From the NCBI GenBank assembly GCA_910578795.1, contig CAJTSD010000025.1, positions 1 to 50,839 on the forward strand: a stretch of DNA of 50,839 bases, in the 5' to 3' direction. Positions 35,425 through 43,686 of this stretch are shown here, piece by piece. Both the position numbers and the translations under genes were made by a program. Every line of letters begins with the position of its first letter. Positions within the stretch are counted from its first letter, which is position 1. The notes beneath the pieces were generated by a model that was given only the letters and a program-made list of their open reading frames with translations, ran no database searches and was not told the origin of the DNA. Source of the stretch: an uncultured Lachnospiraceae bacterium. GTDB lineage: Bacteria > Bacillota > Clostridia > Lachnospirales > Lachnospiraceae.

Positions 35425-35829
35425 TCAGCGGCTTATCTCGCGTGTATTTTTCTCGAAATGCGCTACAAGGTTTCTTGCTTCTGTTTCATCAGAGTTTTCA
35501 AGCGCCTCAATAAACTCCTTTAATGGTTCCAAGGTCTGTTCGTCAGCCATCGCCATGGAATGCTTCAGGCTTACGATGTAATCTTCAATGCATTCGCTAA
35601 ACTCAAAAGAAACCCGTTCATCAGCCAGCATTGTTATATTTAATGTATATGCCGTATTTGTCCAGCTGACCTTCTGCGTCTGTCCGCTCAATTCTTTTAC
35701 GCGCCTCAGAAAATGCATTCCCGCTTCCGTCCTGTCCAAAATATCGTCCAGGGAAACACCGAAAAAATCAAAATCCTCTTTTGACGCGATACATTCCACC
35801 TTCAAGTCTGCTTTTTTATGATACTTCAT
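35425..35829 (-). CDS. MecA N-domain-like protein
   Basis: About 134 residues. Residues 8-100 (VECIASKEDFDFFGVSLDDIL, then RTEAGMHFLRRV and RVSFEFSECIED) resemble the N-terminal, substrate-binding domain of the ClpC adaptor MecA. The C-terminal ClpC-binding domain of the 200-plus-residue MecA is replaced by about 35 residues of acidic helix, so it may not deliver substrates to ClpC. The start at 35829 (MKYHKK) is chosen; an upstream ATG at 35844 is also possible. The family match is from memory. Confidence 0.6.
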   Translation of the reverse strand: MKYHKKADLKVECIASKEDFDFFGVSLDDILDRTEAGMHFLRRVKELSGQTQKVSWTNTAYTLNITMLADERVSFEFSECIEDYIVSLKHSMAMADEQTLEPLKEFIEALENSDETEARNLVAHFEKNTREISR

Positions 35830-35949
35830 AAACGATAACCCCATAATTATAAATAAACAACTTCGACTGCATTCCAATTTATACCTATTTTTTATTATAG
35901 TCGTTCTTTTTGCTTCTTTCAATCACTTTATGAAAAATATAACAACTGT

Positions 35950-35998
35950 AAAACCGCAACAACAGATTCTTCCTTCTCTAATCTACCGTTGCGGTTTT
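35950..35998. terminator. Long-loop hairpin after the 36015 gene
   Basis: AAAACCGCAAC and its complement GTTGCGGTTTT form an 11-bp stem around a 27-base loop. On the minus strand it ends in a T-run and should terminate the unknown gene upstream. Confidence 0.65.
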
Positions 35999-36014
35999 CC
36001 TCCTCAATTTTCAA

Positions 36015-36401
36015 TTATTCTTCCCCATCCACGAAATCCGTATGAAACATCAGTAAAAATTCTGCACCGTTTTTGAGCGACAACTTCATAACAACACCTT
36101 TTCTATCTACTGAAATCTTTGAACTAATCTTTTTTATTGTTTCAAGATTTAACTGCACTGTTGTAAACATATCATCGCTGACCAGGCACATTACTCTTCC
36201 TATCACTTTAACCTCTGAACAAATTACGGAAAGAGACATACTCAGTCCTGTGCCGTCCGTCACATCTTCAATCGTTGACAGCGCGATTGGAATATTTTTT
36301 ACATCGTTCAGAACGGAAATCAGGCTGTCGGAATCATTGACAAGCAGCAAACGGCTGCGCATTGTTTCTAAATAAGTTGTCCAATTCTGCATTCCATCCA
36401 T
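36015..36401 (-). CDS. Unrecognised cytoplasmic protein, 128 aa
   Basis: No family is recognised. The sequence alternates hydrophobic strands and helices (LLLVNDSDSLISVLNDVK, then SVDRKGVVMKLSLKNG), so a small alpha/beta domain is likely, and there is no signal or membrane segment. AAAGGAGG lies seven bases before ATG, and a perfect consensus promoter lies 92 bp upstream, so it should be strongly expressed. It stands alone between two terminator-like structures. Confidence 0.75.
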   Translation of the reverse strand: MDGMQNWTTYLETMRSRLLLVNDSDSLISVLNDVKNIPIALSTIEDVTDGTGLSMSLSVICSEVKVIGRVMCLVSDDMFTTVQLNLETIKKISSKISVDRKGVVMKLSLKNGAEFLLMFHTDFVDGEE

Positions 36402-36492
36402 ACTTTGGCCTCCTTTGTGCTACTCCCCCTTTAACGAGTTCACTTGTAAGCCTGTCTTAATCCTTTGTATGAGTGAATTTACGTGTACTATT

Positions 36493-36521
36493 ATTATACT
36501 TGTTTCCAAAAAATGTGTCAA
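36493..36521 (-). promoter_or_regulatory. Consensus sigma-A promoter of the 128-aa protein gene
   Basis: Minus-strand TTGACA (36521-36516) and TATAAT (36498-36493) with exactly 17 bases between them. Confidence 0.85.
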
Positions 36522-36557
36522 CTCAAACATTATATTATTTTTTTCAGAATATTATTA

Positions 36558-37235
36558 TTATTGCATCAATGGCGCCTGCCATTCTATTTTATATTCCAGG
36601 TATTTTCCCGTTTTTGGGTGCAATAGCGCCAATTTGTGCGCGAACAAAGCTGTGTTTGTTATCCCTAACTGTTTTGATAAAGCCTTTGACACATCCGTGC
36701 CATACTTCATGTCCCCCAAAAGCGGCATTCCGGCATTTGCAAGCTGCACTCGTATCTGATGGTGCCTGCCTGTAAAGAGTTCCACTTCCACCGCAGAACA
36801 TCCCTTCCCCCGGTAAGTTTCAATACATTTCCAGTTGAGGACTGCTTTTTTTGCACCGCACGTTCCTTCGTTTACGACTTTTGACAGGTTTGTACGATTG
36901 TCCTTTTGCAGAAAATCCGTAAGTTTTCCGTCTGAATTTTGGTCAAGTTCTCCCTGCACAAGTGCAAGATAACTTTTTTTCAGGGTATGATCCTGAAGCT
37001 GACGGCTTAAGTTTTCCGCAGCAGACTGCGTTTTTGCAAATACAAGCAGTCCTTCAACCGGCTGGTCAAGGCGGTGTATCACTCCGATATAAGTGTCCTC
37101 ACCTTTCCTTTTCCTGTAATTTTTCAGTTCTGATACCATGTCAGCATGCCCGATGCGCGAAGTTTGTGTCGCAATTCCTGCAGGCTTGTGGGTAATCAGA
37201 AGTACGTTGTCTTCGTACACTATCATTTTGTCCAT
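36558..37235 (-). CDS. RluA-family pseudouridine synthase
   Basis: Converts uridines to pseudouridine in rRNA or tRNA. The catalytic Asp is in GVIHRLDQPVEGLLVFA (about residue 55), and the family segments ELFTGRHHQIRVQLA and GDMKYG are present. The N-terminal S4 domain is missing and the start lies at MDKMIVYEDN, so it resembles the small RluA subgroup (225 residues). The start at 37235 is chosen because the longer frame would overlap the response regulator gene and lacks a ribosome binding site. It follows the two-component genes by 28 bp. Confidence 0.9.
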   Translation of the reverse strand: MDKMIVYEDNVLLITHKPAGIATQTSRIGHADMVSELKNYRKRKGEDTYIGVIHRLDQPVEGLLVFAKTQSAAENLSRQLQDHTLKKSYLALVQGELDQNSDGKLTDFLQKDNRTNLSKVVNEGTCGAKKAVLNWKCIETYRGKGCSAVEVELFTGRHHQIRVQLANAGMPLLGDMKYGTDVSKALSKQLGITNTALFAHKLALLHPKTGKYLEYKIEWQAPLMQ

Positions 37236-37263
37236 TCTAAAAGCACCTATGCCTGTCAAATTC

Positions 37264-37953
37264 TTACACTTTAAAACGATACCCAACACCCCATATTGTT
37301 TCGATATACTGTGGTTTGCTTGTATCCGTCTCAATTTTTTCACGTATTTTTTTAATATGGACCGTTACGGTCGCAATATCTCCAATGGAGTCCATATCCC
37401 AAATCTCCCTAAAAATTTCCTCCTTTGTAAATACATGGTTTGGATTTTCAGCAAGGAAGGTTAAAAGGTCAAATTCCTTTGTAGTAAAGGTTTTCTCCTC
37501 TCCGTTGATAAACACGCGCCTTGCAGTTTTGTCAATACGGATTCCCCTGATTTCAATAATATCATTTTCCTTTGTGTGGCTGCCCACAAGACGCTCATAT
37601 CGTGCCATATGCGCTTTTACCCTTGCCACAAGTTCACTTGGGCTGAAAGGCTTCGTTAGATAATCGTCCGCCCCCAGTCCTAAACCGCGAATTTTGTCAA
37701 TATCATCTTTTTTTGCAGATACCATTAAAATAGGCACGTTTTTGTCTTCCCGAATGCGCCTGCAAATTTCAAAACCATCAATGCCTGGAAGCATGAGATC
37801 AAGTATAATTAAGTCGAAATCTTCAGAGAGTGCCGTTGCAAGTCCTGTATCACCGCTATTTTCAATTGTTACCTCAAAGTCGTTGAGCTCAAGATAATCC
37901 TTTTCAAGCTCTGCAATCGCTTCCTCATCCTCTACGATTAATATTTTGCTCAT
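37264..37953 (-). CDS. OmpR/PhoB-family response regulator
   Basis: 229 residues. The receiver domain (1-115) has the acidic pair EDEE, the phospho-acceptor Asp in LIILDLMLPG, the conserved Thr/Ser in ILMVSAKKDD and Lys in YLTKPF. The C-terminal winged helix (130-229) has TKEFDLLTFLAENP and VTVHIKKIREKI with WGVGYRF at the end. GGAGG precedes ATG. It lies 13 bp after the histidine kinase stop, so it is co-transcribed. Targets are not visible. Confidence 0.96.
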   Translation of the reverse strand: MSKILIVEDEEAIAELEKDYLELNDFEVTIENSGDTGLATALSEDFDLIILDLMLPGIDGFEICRRIREDKNVPILMVSAKKDDIDKIRGLGLGADDYLTKPFSPSELVARVKAHMARYERLVGSHTKENDIIEIRGIRIDKTARRVFINGEEKTFTTKEFDLLTFLAENPNHVFTKEEIFREIWDMDSIGDIATVTVHIKKIREKIETDTSKPQYIETIWGVGYRFKV

Positions 37954-37966
37954 GTTATTCCTCCTT

Positions 37967-39121
37967 TTATATAATTACCTCATCTTCATTTTTCATATAC
38001 TTGCGAAGCACAAAATGCATACAGGTACCTTCGCCTTCTTTACTGGTCGCCCACACATAACCGCCATGGTCTTCCACAATTTTTTTGACAATGCTGAGTC
38101 CGATTCCGCTGCCTCCCTGAAGAGAATTTCTCGAAGCATCTGTTCTGTAGAACCGCTCAAAAATGTTTCCAATGTCCTTTGATGCGATTCCTTTTCCATT
38201 GTCCTCAATTTCAATTTTAACGGATTCGTTGTCATCAAGAATACTAATGCTGATAATTCCATTATCATGTCCCATGTATTTTACACTGTTGCTTACAATG
38301 TTGTTGATCACTTTTTTCATCTGTTCCGGATCTGCCACAACACAGGTGTCCGCTGGCGCCAGGTTCGTATAATTTAAATGAATATTTTTCGATTCCAAAT
38401 CCAGTCCGATTTCCTCAATACAGTCCGAAAAATAATCGGATATATTCAAAATATGGAAATGATAAGGTATTTTGTTTGAATCAATCCCTGAATAGGTAGT
38501 CAGCTCATTAATCAGTCTGTCCATATCATTTGCTTTGTTGTATATGGTTTTAATGTATTTGTCCATCTTCTCGGGCGTGTTTGCCACACCGTCCATAATG
38601 CCTTCAACATAGCCCTTTATGGAAGTTATCGGGGTTTTCAGGTCATGGGAAATATTACTTACCAGCTCCTTTTGCTTTTTCTCGTTTTCCGCTTTTTCTT
38701 CTGCATTTTCTTTTAAACGAAGCCGCATTTGTTCGTAGTTTCCGAAAAGCTGCCCGATTTCATCATCACGCGTTTCCGACAGGTGATAGTCAAAATTACC
38801 GTCTGCAATATTTTGCATGGCAATGCTGATTTGCTTAATTGGATTATAAATATCGCGTTTGATCCAAAACGTAATAATAATACTTGTCATAATGAGGATT
38901 ATGATCATAATAAACGTAAAATGTTTTAAAAAGCTTCTACTTGCCAGTCCGCCTATCATGATGCCTTCGGCTGCCAGTTCATGTATAATGTCTATGTTTT
39001 CATGGTAGCCGAAACCAAGAAACACCATTACACCGGCTATGGTCGGAACAAAAATAATTGTTAGAAACAGGATAATCATTTTTGTCATCAGTTTGACATT
39101 TGATTTTCGTTTTTTTTCCAT
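37967..39121 (-). CDS. Sensor histidine kinase
   Basis: About 384 residues. Two membrane helices flank a short outer segment (first near residues 12-38, second near 65-90, ending in ITFWIKRD). Then come a HAMP domain, the H-box VSNISHDLKTPITSIKGY with the phospho-His, the N-box KVINNIVSNSVKY, G1 EIEDNGKGI, F-box and GGSGIGLSIVKKIVEDHGG. The outer part is only about 25 residues, so it probably senses a membrane or envelope signal. The kinase is encoded before its regulator, the reverse of the common order. The start at 39121 (MEKKRK) follows GGAGG at 11 bases; a start at 39157 is possible. Confidence 0.92.
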   Translation of the reverse strand: MEKKRKSNVKLMTKMIILFLTIIFVPTIAGVMVFLGFGYHENIDIIHELAAEGIMIGGLASRSFLKHFTFIMIIILIMTSIIITFWIKRDIYNPIKQISIAMQNIADGNFDYHLSETRDDEIGQLFGNYEQMRLRLKENAEEKAENEKKQKELVSNISHDLKTPITSIKGYVEGIMDGVANTPEKMDKYIKTIYNKANDMDRLINELTTYSGIDSNKIPYHFHILNISDYFSDCIEEIGLDLESKNIHLNYTNLAPADTCVVADPEQMKKVINNIVSNSVKYMGHDNGIISISILDDNESVKIEIEDNGKGIASKDIGNIFERFYRTDASRNSLQGGSGIGLSIVKKIVEDHGGYVWATSKEGEGTCMHFVLRKYMKNEDEVII

Positions 39122-39331
39122 TTTTGTATGTGCCTCCATTGCCCACACTATCTTCATGTCTTTCAGGCATGATAACTTTCGCGATGCACACTCGCTCTAC
39201 TCGGCGCAAATATGATATCTACCGACATTATATCATATCGCCCCTTAAAATATAGAGGATTGATGTTTTCTTAATTTAATTTTTATATTCAATTTATTTT
39301 ATTTATTTTTTTGATTTTTTTAAATTAGTGC

Positions 39332-39360
39332 TTGACAAATCCAAATTTACAAAATATAAT
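39332..39360 (+). promoter_or_regulatory. Consensus promoter of the perR-rubrerythrin operon
   Basis: TTGACA (39332-39337), 17 bases, TATAAT (39355-39360): a perfect sigma-A promoter. Confidence 0.9.
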
Positions 39361-39362
39361 AA

Positions 39363-39377
39363 CAGTAATCATTACTG
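39363..39377 (+). promoter_or_regulatory. Per/Fur-type box overlapping the transcription start
   Basis: CAGTAAT-C-ATTACTG is a perfect 7-1-7 inverted repeat, the geometry of PerR and Fur boxes, directly after the -10 element. Binding there would block initiation, so the regulator probably represses its own operon. Confidence 0.8.
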
Positions 39378-39445
39378 ATTTAGTTTTGATTTAATTTACA
39401 GGAAACATAACAGGGGATTCGGTTACGTAAGAATGGAGGATTTCT

Positions 39446-39880
39446 ATGGCAGTTAAGGCAATGAAATACAGCCGCCAGCGTGCAGCTATCCTCTCCTTTT
39501 TAAAAACCCGTAAAGATCACCCTACAGCGGAGCTTGTCTACTCCGGATTGAAAGAGGAATTTCCGAATATAAGTCTTGGCACGGTCTATCGTAATTTGAA
39601 TCAGCTTGTGGAAGCTGGTATGATTGCAAAACTGCGCTTTGGTGAATTAGGTATCGATCATTTTGATTATGACACTACCTCACATCAGCATTTTGTATGC
39701 AATCAATGCAGTGCAGTCATTGACCTTCCGATGAAAACTGTTTCCTATATTAATGAGCAGGCTGCAAAAGATTTTGACGGAATGATTACAGGACATCAGT
39801 TGTACTTCTGCGGAATTTGCAGACAATGCCTTGATGAAGGCATGCCTTTAGAAGGCACATGTGATAACGTTATGAACTAA
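39446..39880 (+). CDS. Fur-family regulator, PerR-like
   Basis: 144 residues. The N-terminal winged helix (residues 1-80) has AELVYSGLKEEFPNISLGTVYRNLNQL, as in PerR. The C-terminal dimer domain holds HFDYDTTSHQHFVCNQC and YFCGICRQC, giving the two CxxC zinc-site pairs. PerR senses peroxide by metal-catalysed oxidation of His. The downstream rubrerythrin and the Per box at its own promoter support a peroxide-responsive role over iron control. AGGA lies upstream of ATG. It is 42 bp upstream of the rubrerythrin gene. Confidence 0.92.
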   Translation: MAVKAMKYSRQRAAILSFLKTRKDHPTAELVYSGLKEEFPNISLGTVYRNLNQLVEAGMIAKLRFGELGIDHFDYDTTSHQHFVCNQCSAVIDLPMKTVSYINEQAAKDFDGMITGHQLYFCGICRQCLDEGMPLEGTCDNVMN

Positions 39881-39922
39881 AAATTTTATTGAAGCAAAAA
39901 GGAAAACAAGGAGGATTTTAAA

Positions 39923-40507
39923 ATGAAATTTGTATGTAGTGTATGCGGTTATATCTATGAAGGTGACGCTGCTCCGGCAGAGTGTCCTGTTTGCCACGCA
40001 AAGGCAGACAAGTTCAGCGAGGTTAAGGGTGAGATTACGCTCGCAGCTGAGCACGAATATGGTATTTATGCAAAGACCGTAAAGAACAACGCTGAAATCA
40101 GCGACGAAGATAAGAAGTACATTTTTGAGCAGCTGAAGGCAAACTTCAGCGGCGAATGCTCTGAGGTTGGTATGTACCTTTGCATGGCTCGTATCGCCCA
40201 CAGAGAGGGTTATCCTGAAATCGGTCTTTACTGGGAGAAGGCTGCCTACGAGGAAGCTGAACATGCGGCAAAATTTGCTGAGATTTTAGGCGAGGACTTA
40301 GAGCCGAACATGAAGGCTACCACAAAGGACAACCTTGCATGGAGAGTGGAGTGTGAGTTTGGTGCGACAAACGGCAAATTTGATTTGGCAAAATGCGCTA
40401 AGATGAATAATCTTGATGCGATTCATGATACCGTACATGAGATGGCAAAGGACGAGGCTAGACACGGCAAGGCTTTGAAGGGATTGCTTGACAGGTATTT
40501 CGGTTAA
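39923..40507 (+). CDS. Rubrerythrin with N-terminal rubredoxin domain
   Basis: 194 residues. An N-terminal rubredoxin-like domain binds iron through Cys5, Cys8, Cys21 and Cys24, and a ferritin-like diiron domain follows (NFSGECSEVGMY, YEEAEHAAKFAE, EMAKDEARHGKA). The order (rubredoxin first) is that of reverse rubrerythrins, found in strict anaerobes and used to reduce hydrogen peroxide with NAD(P)H-derived electrons. AAGGAGG precedes ATG. Part of the PerR-controlled operon; codon use is strongly biased, as expected for a well-expressed gene. Confidence 0.94.
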   Translation: MKFVCSVCGYIYEGDAAPAECPVCHAKADKFSEVKGEITLAAEHEYGIYAKTVKNNAEISDEDKKYIFEQLKANFSGECSEVGMYLCMARIAHREGYPEIGLYWEKAAYEEAEHAAKFAEILGEDLEPNMKATTKDNLAWRVECEFGATNGKFDLAKCAKMNNLDAIHDTVHEMAKDEARHGKALKGLLDRYFG

Positions 40508-40529
40508 TGATTTATAAAAAGTGAGCGGG

Positions 40530-40562
40530 AAAGAGAACGGGTAATTGGTATCCGTTCTCTTT
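40530..40562. terminator. Bidirectional terminator
   Basis: AAAGAGAACGG / CCGTTCTCTTT, an 11-bp stem with 11-base loop and T-run, between the convergent rubrerythrin and SDR genes. Confidence 0.85.
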
Positions 40563-40569
40563 TCGTTTC

Positions 40570-41289
40570 TTATTTTGGAGGTTTTCTTTTAATCCGGTGA
40601 ATCTGCGGTTTCAGTGTAAGCTCTGTAACAATCACGCCATCCCGCTGACCCAAAATCCATTCCACCGCTTTGGCAACATCCTCGGGAAGAAGATAGGATT
40701 CCGGCTCCTCCCCCTCTCTGAAATTTGCATTGCGGTATAGATTTGTCTGCGTCATGTCCGGACCAATTGTTACTACTTTGACACCGTATTTTCGCGTTTC
40801 GTCAAACAAACTGCGTGAAAAGCTGGAAAGCCCTGCTTTGGTAGCGCCATAGGCACATCCATGCGGATTGGACTGTCCCGCCGTTACAGAAGAAATATTA
40901 ATCACATATCCTGCATTTTCTTTTAAATGCCGTAAAAGCTGGTGCGTCAAAATCATTGGCACTTCCAAATTGGTTCGCACCAGTTTCTTGATTTTATCTG
41001 GATTTAATTCCTCATGAAGCCCGTAGTATCCTACTCCTGCATTGTTCACCAAAATCTGAACCCGATGCTGCGCCGCAATCTGTTTGACACAGGCACATAA
41101 CTTATCCGTATCCAACACATCACAGACAATCGGATGAACGTTATCCTCCGCCTCCCATTTTACCGTTCCAAAATCCCTGCCGAACCCAAACACCTCATAT
41201 CCAAGCGCGCTCAGCCTTTTGCTGATTGCATATCCGATACCGGAAGAGGCTCCTGTTACAATTGCTGTTTTCTTACTTACACATTCCAT
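40570..41289 (-). CDS. Short-chain dehydrogenase/reductase (SDR)
   Basis: About 239 residues. The Rossmann motif TGASSGIGYA is at residues 13-22, then NNAGVGYYG, the catalytic Ser in INISSVTAGQ, and YGATKAG with the Tyr-x-x-x-Lys pair. It oxidises or reduces an alcohol/keto group with NAD(P). The start at 41289 (MECVSK) has AAGGAGAAG upstream and overlaps the end of the SPL-like gene by 13 bp, so it is translated from the same mRNA as that radical SAM protein. The substrate is unknown. Confidence 0.92.
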   Translation of the reverse strand: MECVSKKTAIVTGASSGIGYAISKRLSALGYEVFGFGRDFGTVKWEAEDNVHPIVCDVLDTDKLCACVKQIAAQHRVQILVNNAGVGYYGLHEELNPDKIKKLVRTNLEVPMILTHQLLRHLKENAGYVINISSVTAGQSNPHGCAYGATKAGLSSFSRSLFDETRKYGVKVVTIGPDMTQTNLYRNANFREGEEPESYLLPEDVAKAVEWILGQRDGVIVTELTLKPQIHRIKRKPPK

Positions 41290-42296
41290 CGATAAATCTT
41301 CTCCTTGGAAACTTTCTCCTCCAGCCGTCCTGACAAAAAGCATTCCATTTGTTCCATCAGGACATCCGGATAATGACAATAACCGTCTTTCTTATCAAAC
41401 GGAAACCAAATCACTGCCGATTCTGCATCCTGCTTTCTCATATTTTTTAAATAATCCTGTGGAATTCGAAATGTTCCAATACTTACGTCCACAATTTTTT
41501 CCATAGGAATCCTACAAAATACCTGATCCAACATTGCTTCATAATGCCGCTGCCAGTCATGGATGTAAATCATGGGATCAAAGCAAAGCCGGACAGGACA
41601 ACCAGCCTGTATCAGTTCCGCCGCGAAGGACAACCGCTCAGCCAAAGTAGGCGTATGATGTTCAAATGTCTCTATAACCACCTGCGGCGATAGCGTAAAC
41701 GCAAAGATTACTGTAGATAACGGCTTTATGTCTTGAACAAACGTTCTCGCCGCGCATTTCGTCCGTATCTCAATCTTCAAATTTTCGTGCTTAGCCGCAA
41801 GGTCACACCATTCCTGCACATAGCCGGTAATCTGTTCCATTGCCAGTAAATCGGTATCATATGATATGCACAGGTATAAGGGATGATGTTCCAATACCTG
41901 CTCTATCTCTGCAAAAAAATCTTCCAAATTTACAAACACTACAATATGCGCAGAGGGATACATTCCCTTTAAATAACAATACGCACAGTCAAAAATACAG
42001 TTCATCATGCAGGAAACATAGTAAAAATATTGGTTGCCAAAATCCTGACACACTGGCGCTCCCTCATAAAGTAAAGTTCCCTGCCTGGCAGCAAGAATCA
42101 GTTTTTGCGCATTGTGTTGAAGATGAAAACTCTGTCTGCTTCTGCAAAATACATCCTTATAATGATCAATCTCAATAATTTCTGCAGATGGAAACTTTGC
42201 CAAAATCTTCTGTGTACGTTTATGTTTGCGAACCGCCTTCTCTACATAAATATGTGAAAAAAACGGATTAAAATAATCTTCTTTTAAATTCTTCAA
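41277..42296 (-). CDS. Radical SAM protein of the spore photoproduct lyase (SplB-like) family
   Basis: 339 residues. The radical SAM cluster motif CIFDCAYC (Cys100, Cys104, Cys107) binds the [4Fe-4S] that cleaves SAM. The sequence around it (NQYFYYVSCMMN) and PVRLCFDPMIYIHDW are like SplB, which repairs thymine dimers in spores. In SplB a Cys about 40 residues after the cluster gives back a hydrogen; at the region LCISYDTDLLAME I see Tyr where I expect it, but I am not certain of that alignment. It starts at TTG 42296, 29 bp inside the upstream gene. It sits between a phosphorylase-like and an SDR gene. Confidence 0.85.
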   Translation of the reverse strand: MKNLKEDYFNPFFSHIYVEKAVRKHKRTQKILAKFPSAEIIEIDHYKDVFCRSRQSFHLQHNAQKLILAARQGTLLYEGAPVCQDFGNQYFYYVSCMMNCIFDCAYCYLKGMYPSAHIVVFVNLEDFFAEIEQVLEHHPLYLCISYDTDLLAMEQITGYVQEWCDLAAKHENLKIEIRTKCAARTFVQDIKPLSTVIFAFTLSPQVVIETFEHHTPTLAERLSFAAELIQAGCPVRLCFDPMIYIHDWQRHYEAMLDQVFCRIPMEKIVDVSIGTFRIPQDYLKNMRKQDAESAVIWFPFDKKDGYCHYPDVLMEQMECFLSGRLEEKVSKEKIYRWNV

Positions 42297-43128
42297 AGCA
42301 TCGTTTTCCTTCTCTTTTATCCTTACATGGAATCAATTTTTCATCATACATATTCTGTATTATGGAAACGTAATCCTTTTTTATCAGTTTGAGATAATGA
42401 ATATACTGTTTCATGGAATCCTTCATTGCCTTAGAACAATGCAGATCCATACAGAATGATTCAATGAACGTTTCCTCCTCCCGAGGCAGAACTCTTTTAC
42501 GCCTCCCGATTTTTGACGTTATCGCAGAAATCTGCCCGATATAATCAAATATACTGTCTTTATATTGTTCCAATAAAAGAACGGTTTGCTCCTTGTTCAC
42601 TTCTTCTATAGCTCCTGTGTCGGAAACTAATTTTAAAAATATCATCTGATGCGGACCAAAATAATGAATCCCTGTCTGATAAACCGCCGCAGCCTCCATG
42701 TCATAAAGAGTTTCGGCAAGCAGACCTGACGGTGCCTGTGTAACTCCATTGTCAGAGATATATGGCTTCATACTTGTTGTGACAGTTCCTTCAGAAAAAT
42801 TATGACGGTATAACATATCCGGATAAAAGGTTCTTCCTGTCGCTTTTTCAACAATTTTATTGCAAAGGAACATTCCGTCATTTTTTGTCGTATGTGCGCA
42901 AATCCCTATATTGAGAAGCAGGTCATTCTGCGATGGCTTATATACCGAACATACGCTTCCAACTACAGCAGCAGCAGCGATTTCACCCACACCGGTAATG
43001 GTCAGCCGTATGCCGGCTGTTTCATTATAAAATTGCTGAAACCATGTATCCTCCTGATTTTTTATCAGATTAAAATGCCTGATAAAAATATGTGCCTCAC
43101 AATATAGCGCAGTGAAAATATATATCAT
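42268..43128 (-). CDS. Nucleoside-phosphorylase-like protein (PNP_UDP/MTAN family) with C-terminal extension
   Basis: 286 residues. The phosphorylase superfamily fold is suggested by ITGVGEIAAAAVVG, LLNIGICAH, YDMEAAAVYQTG (catalytic Glu, as MEAA in MTAN) and KLVSDTGAIE (the Ser-Asp pair). Residues beyond about 205 are an extra helical segment (FIESFCMDLHCSKAMKDSMKQY) not part of the catalytic fold. It could cleave a nucleoside or bind one. It is the first gene of a three-gene operon with the SPL-like and SDR genes. AAAGGAATATGC lies before ATG. Confidence 0.78.
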   Translation of the reverse strand: MIYIFTALYCEAHIFIRHFNLIKNQEDTWFQQFYNETAGIRLTITGVGEIAAAAVVGSVCSVYKPSQNDLLLNIGICAHTTKNDGMFLCNKIVEKATGRTFYPDMLYRHNFSEGTVTTSMKPYISDNGVTQAPSGLLAETLYDMEAAAVYQTGIHYFGPHQMIFLKLVSDTGAIEEVNKEQTVLLLEQYKDSIFDYIGQISAITSKIGRRKRVLPREEETFIESFCMDLHCSKAMKDSMKQYIHYLKLIKKDYVSIIQNMYDEKLIPCKDKREGKRCFEEFKRRLF

Positions 43129-43312
43129 GCATATTCCTTTCTTACCCGTTGGTCCTCTTTTCTTCGGCTTTTTTGTTTCTCATCATAACTCGAAGCAACT
43201 CAAAATGCAAGAATTATCATTCAAATTGGTCCTATAAAAAATCAGAGTATACCTATATGAAATATACTCTGATTTCCAATCTCCATATATTAACGCAATC
43301 ATATTGCTGACA

Positions 43313-43546
43313 CTAAATATCCGCCCCTTGCTCACTTAAATATTCAATAATATCGCCAATCGTTTTAACACGTTTCTCCAGCTCTTCATATTGCATCTCA
43401 ATCCCGTATTCGTCCTCGAGTGCCATCACAAGCTCCACCAAATCAATCGAATCCGCACCCAAATCATCCTTAAGTGATAAATCCTCACTAAGCTCCATGC
43501 CTGATAAATGTAACTGTTCCTCAATAATTTCAAACACTCTTTCCAT
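43313..43546 (-). CDS. Acyl carrier protein
   Basis: 77 residues, acidic, with the 4'-phosphopantetheine site Ser33 in DLGADSIDLVEL. It carries growing acyl chains for fatty acid or related synthesis. The start at 43546 (MERVFE) follows AAAGG; a longer frame upstream has no ribosome binding site. It has its own consensus promoter at 43650-43678. No fatty acid genes are near, so it could be an extra, specialised ACP. Confidence 0.93.
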   Translation of the reverse strand: MERVFEIIEEQLHLSGMELSEDLSLKDDLGADSIDLVELVMALEDEYGIEMQYEELEKRVKTIGDIIEYLSEQGADI

Positions 43547-43649
43547 ATCCTTTAATCTAACCCTCCATTTGATATTATCTGTAATGATTATATAACAACC
43601 GTTTTTATTTCCAGTTGCTGAGCATTCTATTATGATATCGACAATGAGA

Positions 43650-43678
43650 AGTATATTATCACGAATTATATTTGTCAA
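43650..43678 (-). promoter_or_regulatory. Consensus promoter of the acyl carrier protein gene
   Basis: Minus-strand TTGACA (43678-43673), 17 bases, TATACT (43655-43650), lying just after the rsmI stop. Confidence 0.85.
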
Positions 43679-43686
43679 CTTATTTC

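Noticed and set aside
37264..39121. Vancomycin-resistance VanRS call for the two-component system
   Set aside because: The domain layout is generic OmpR/HisKA, and no van resistance genes are in the window.
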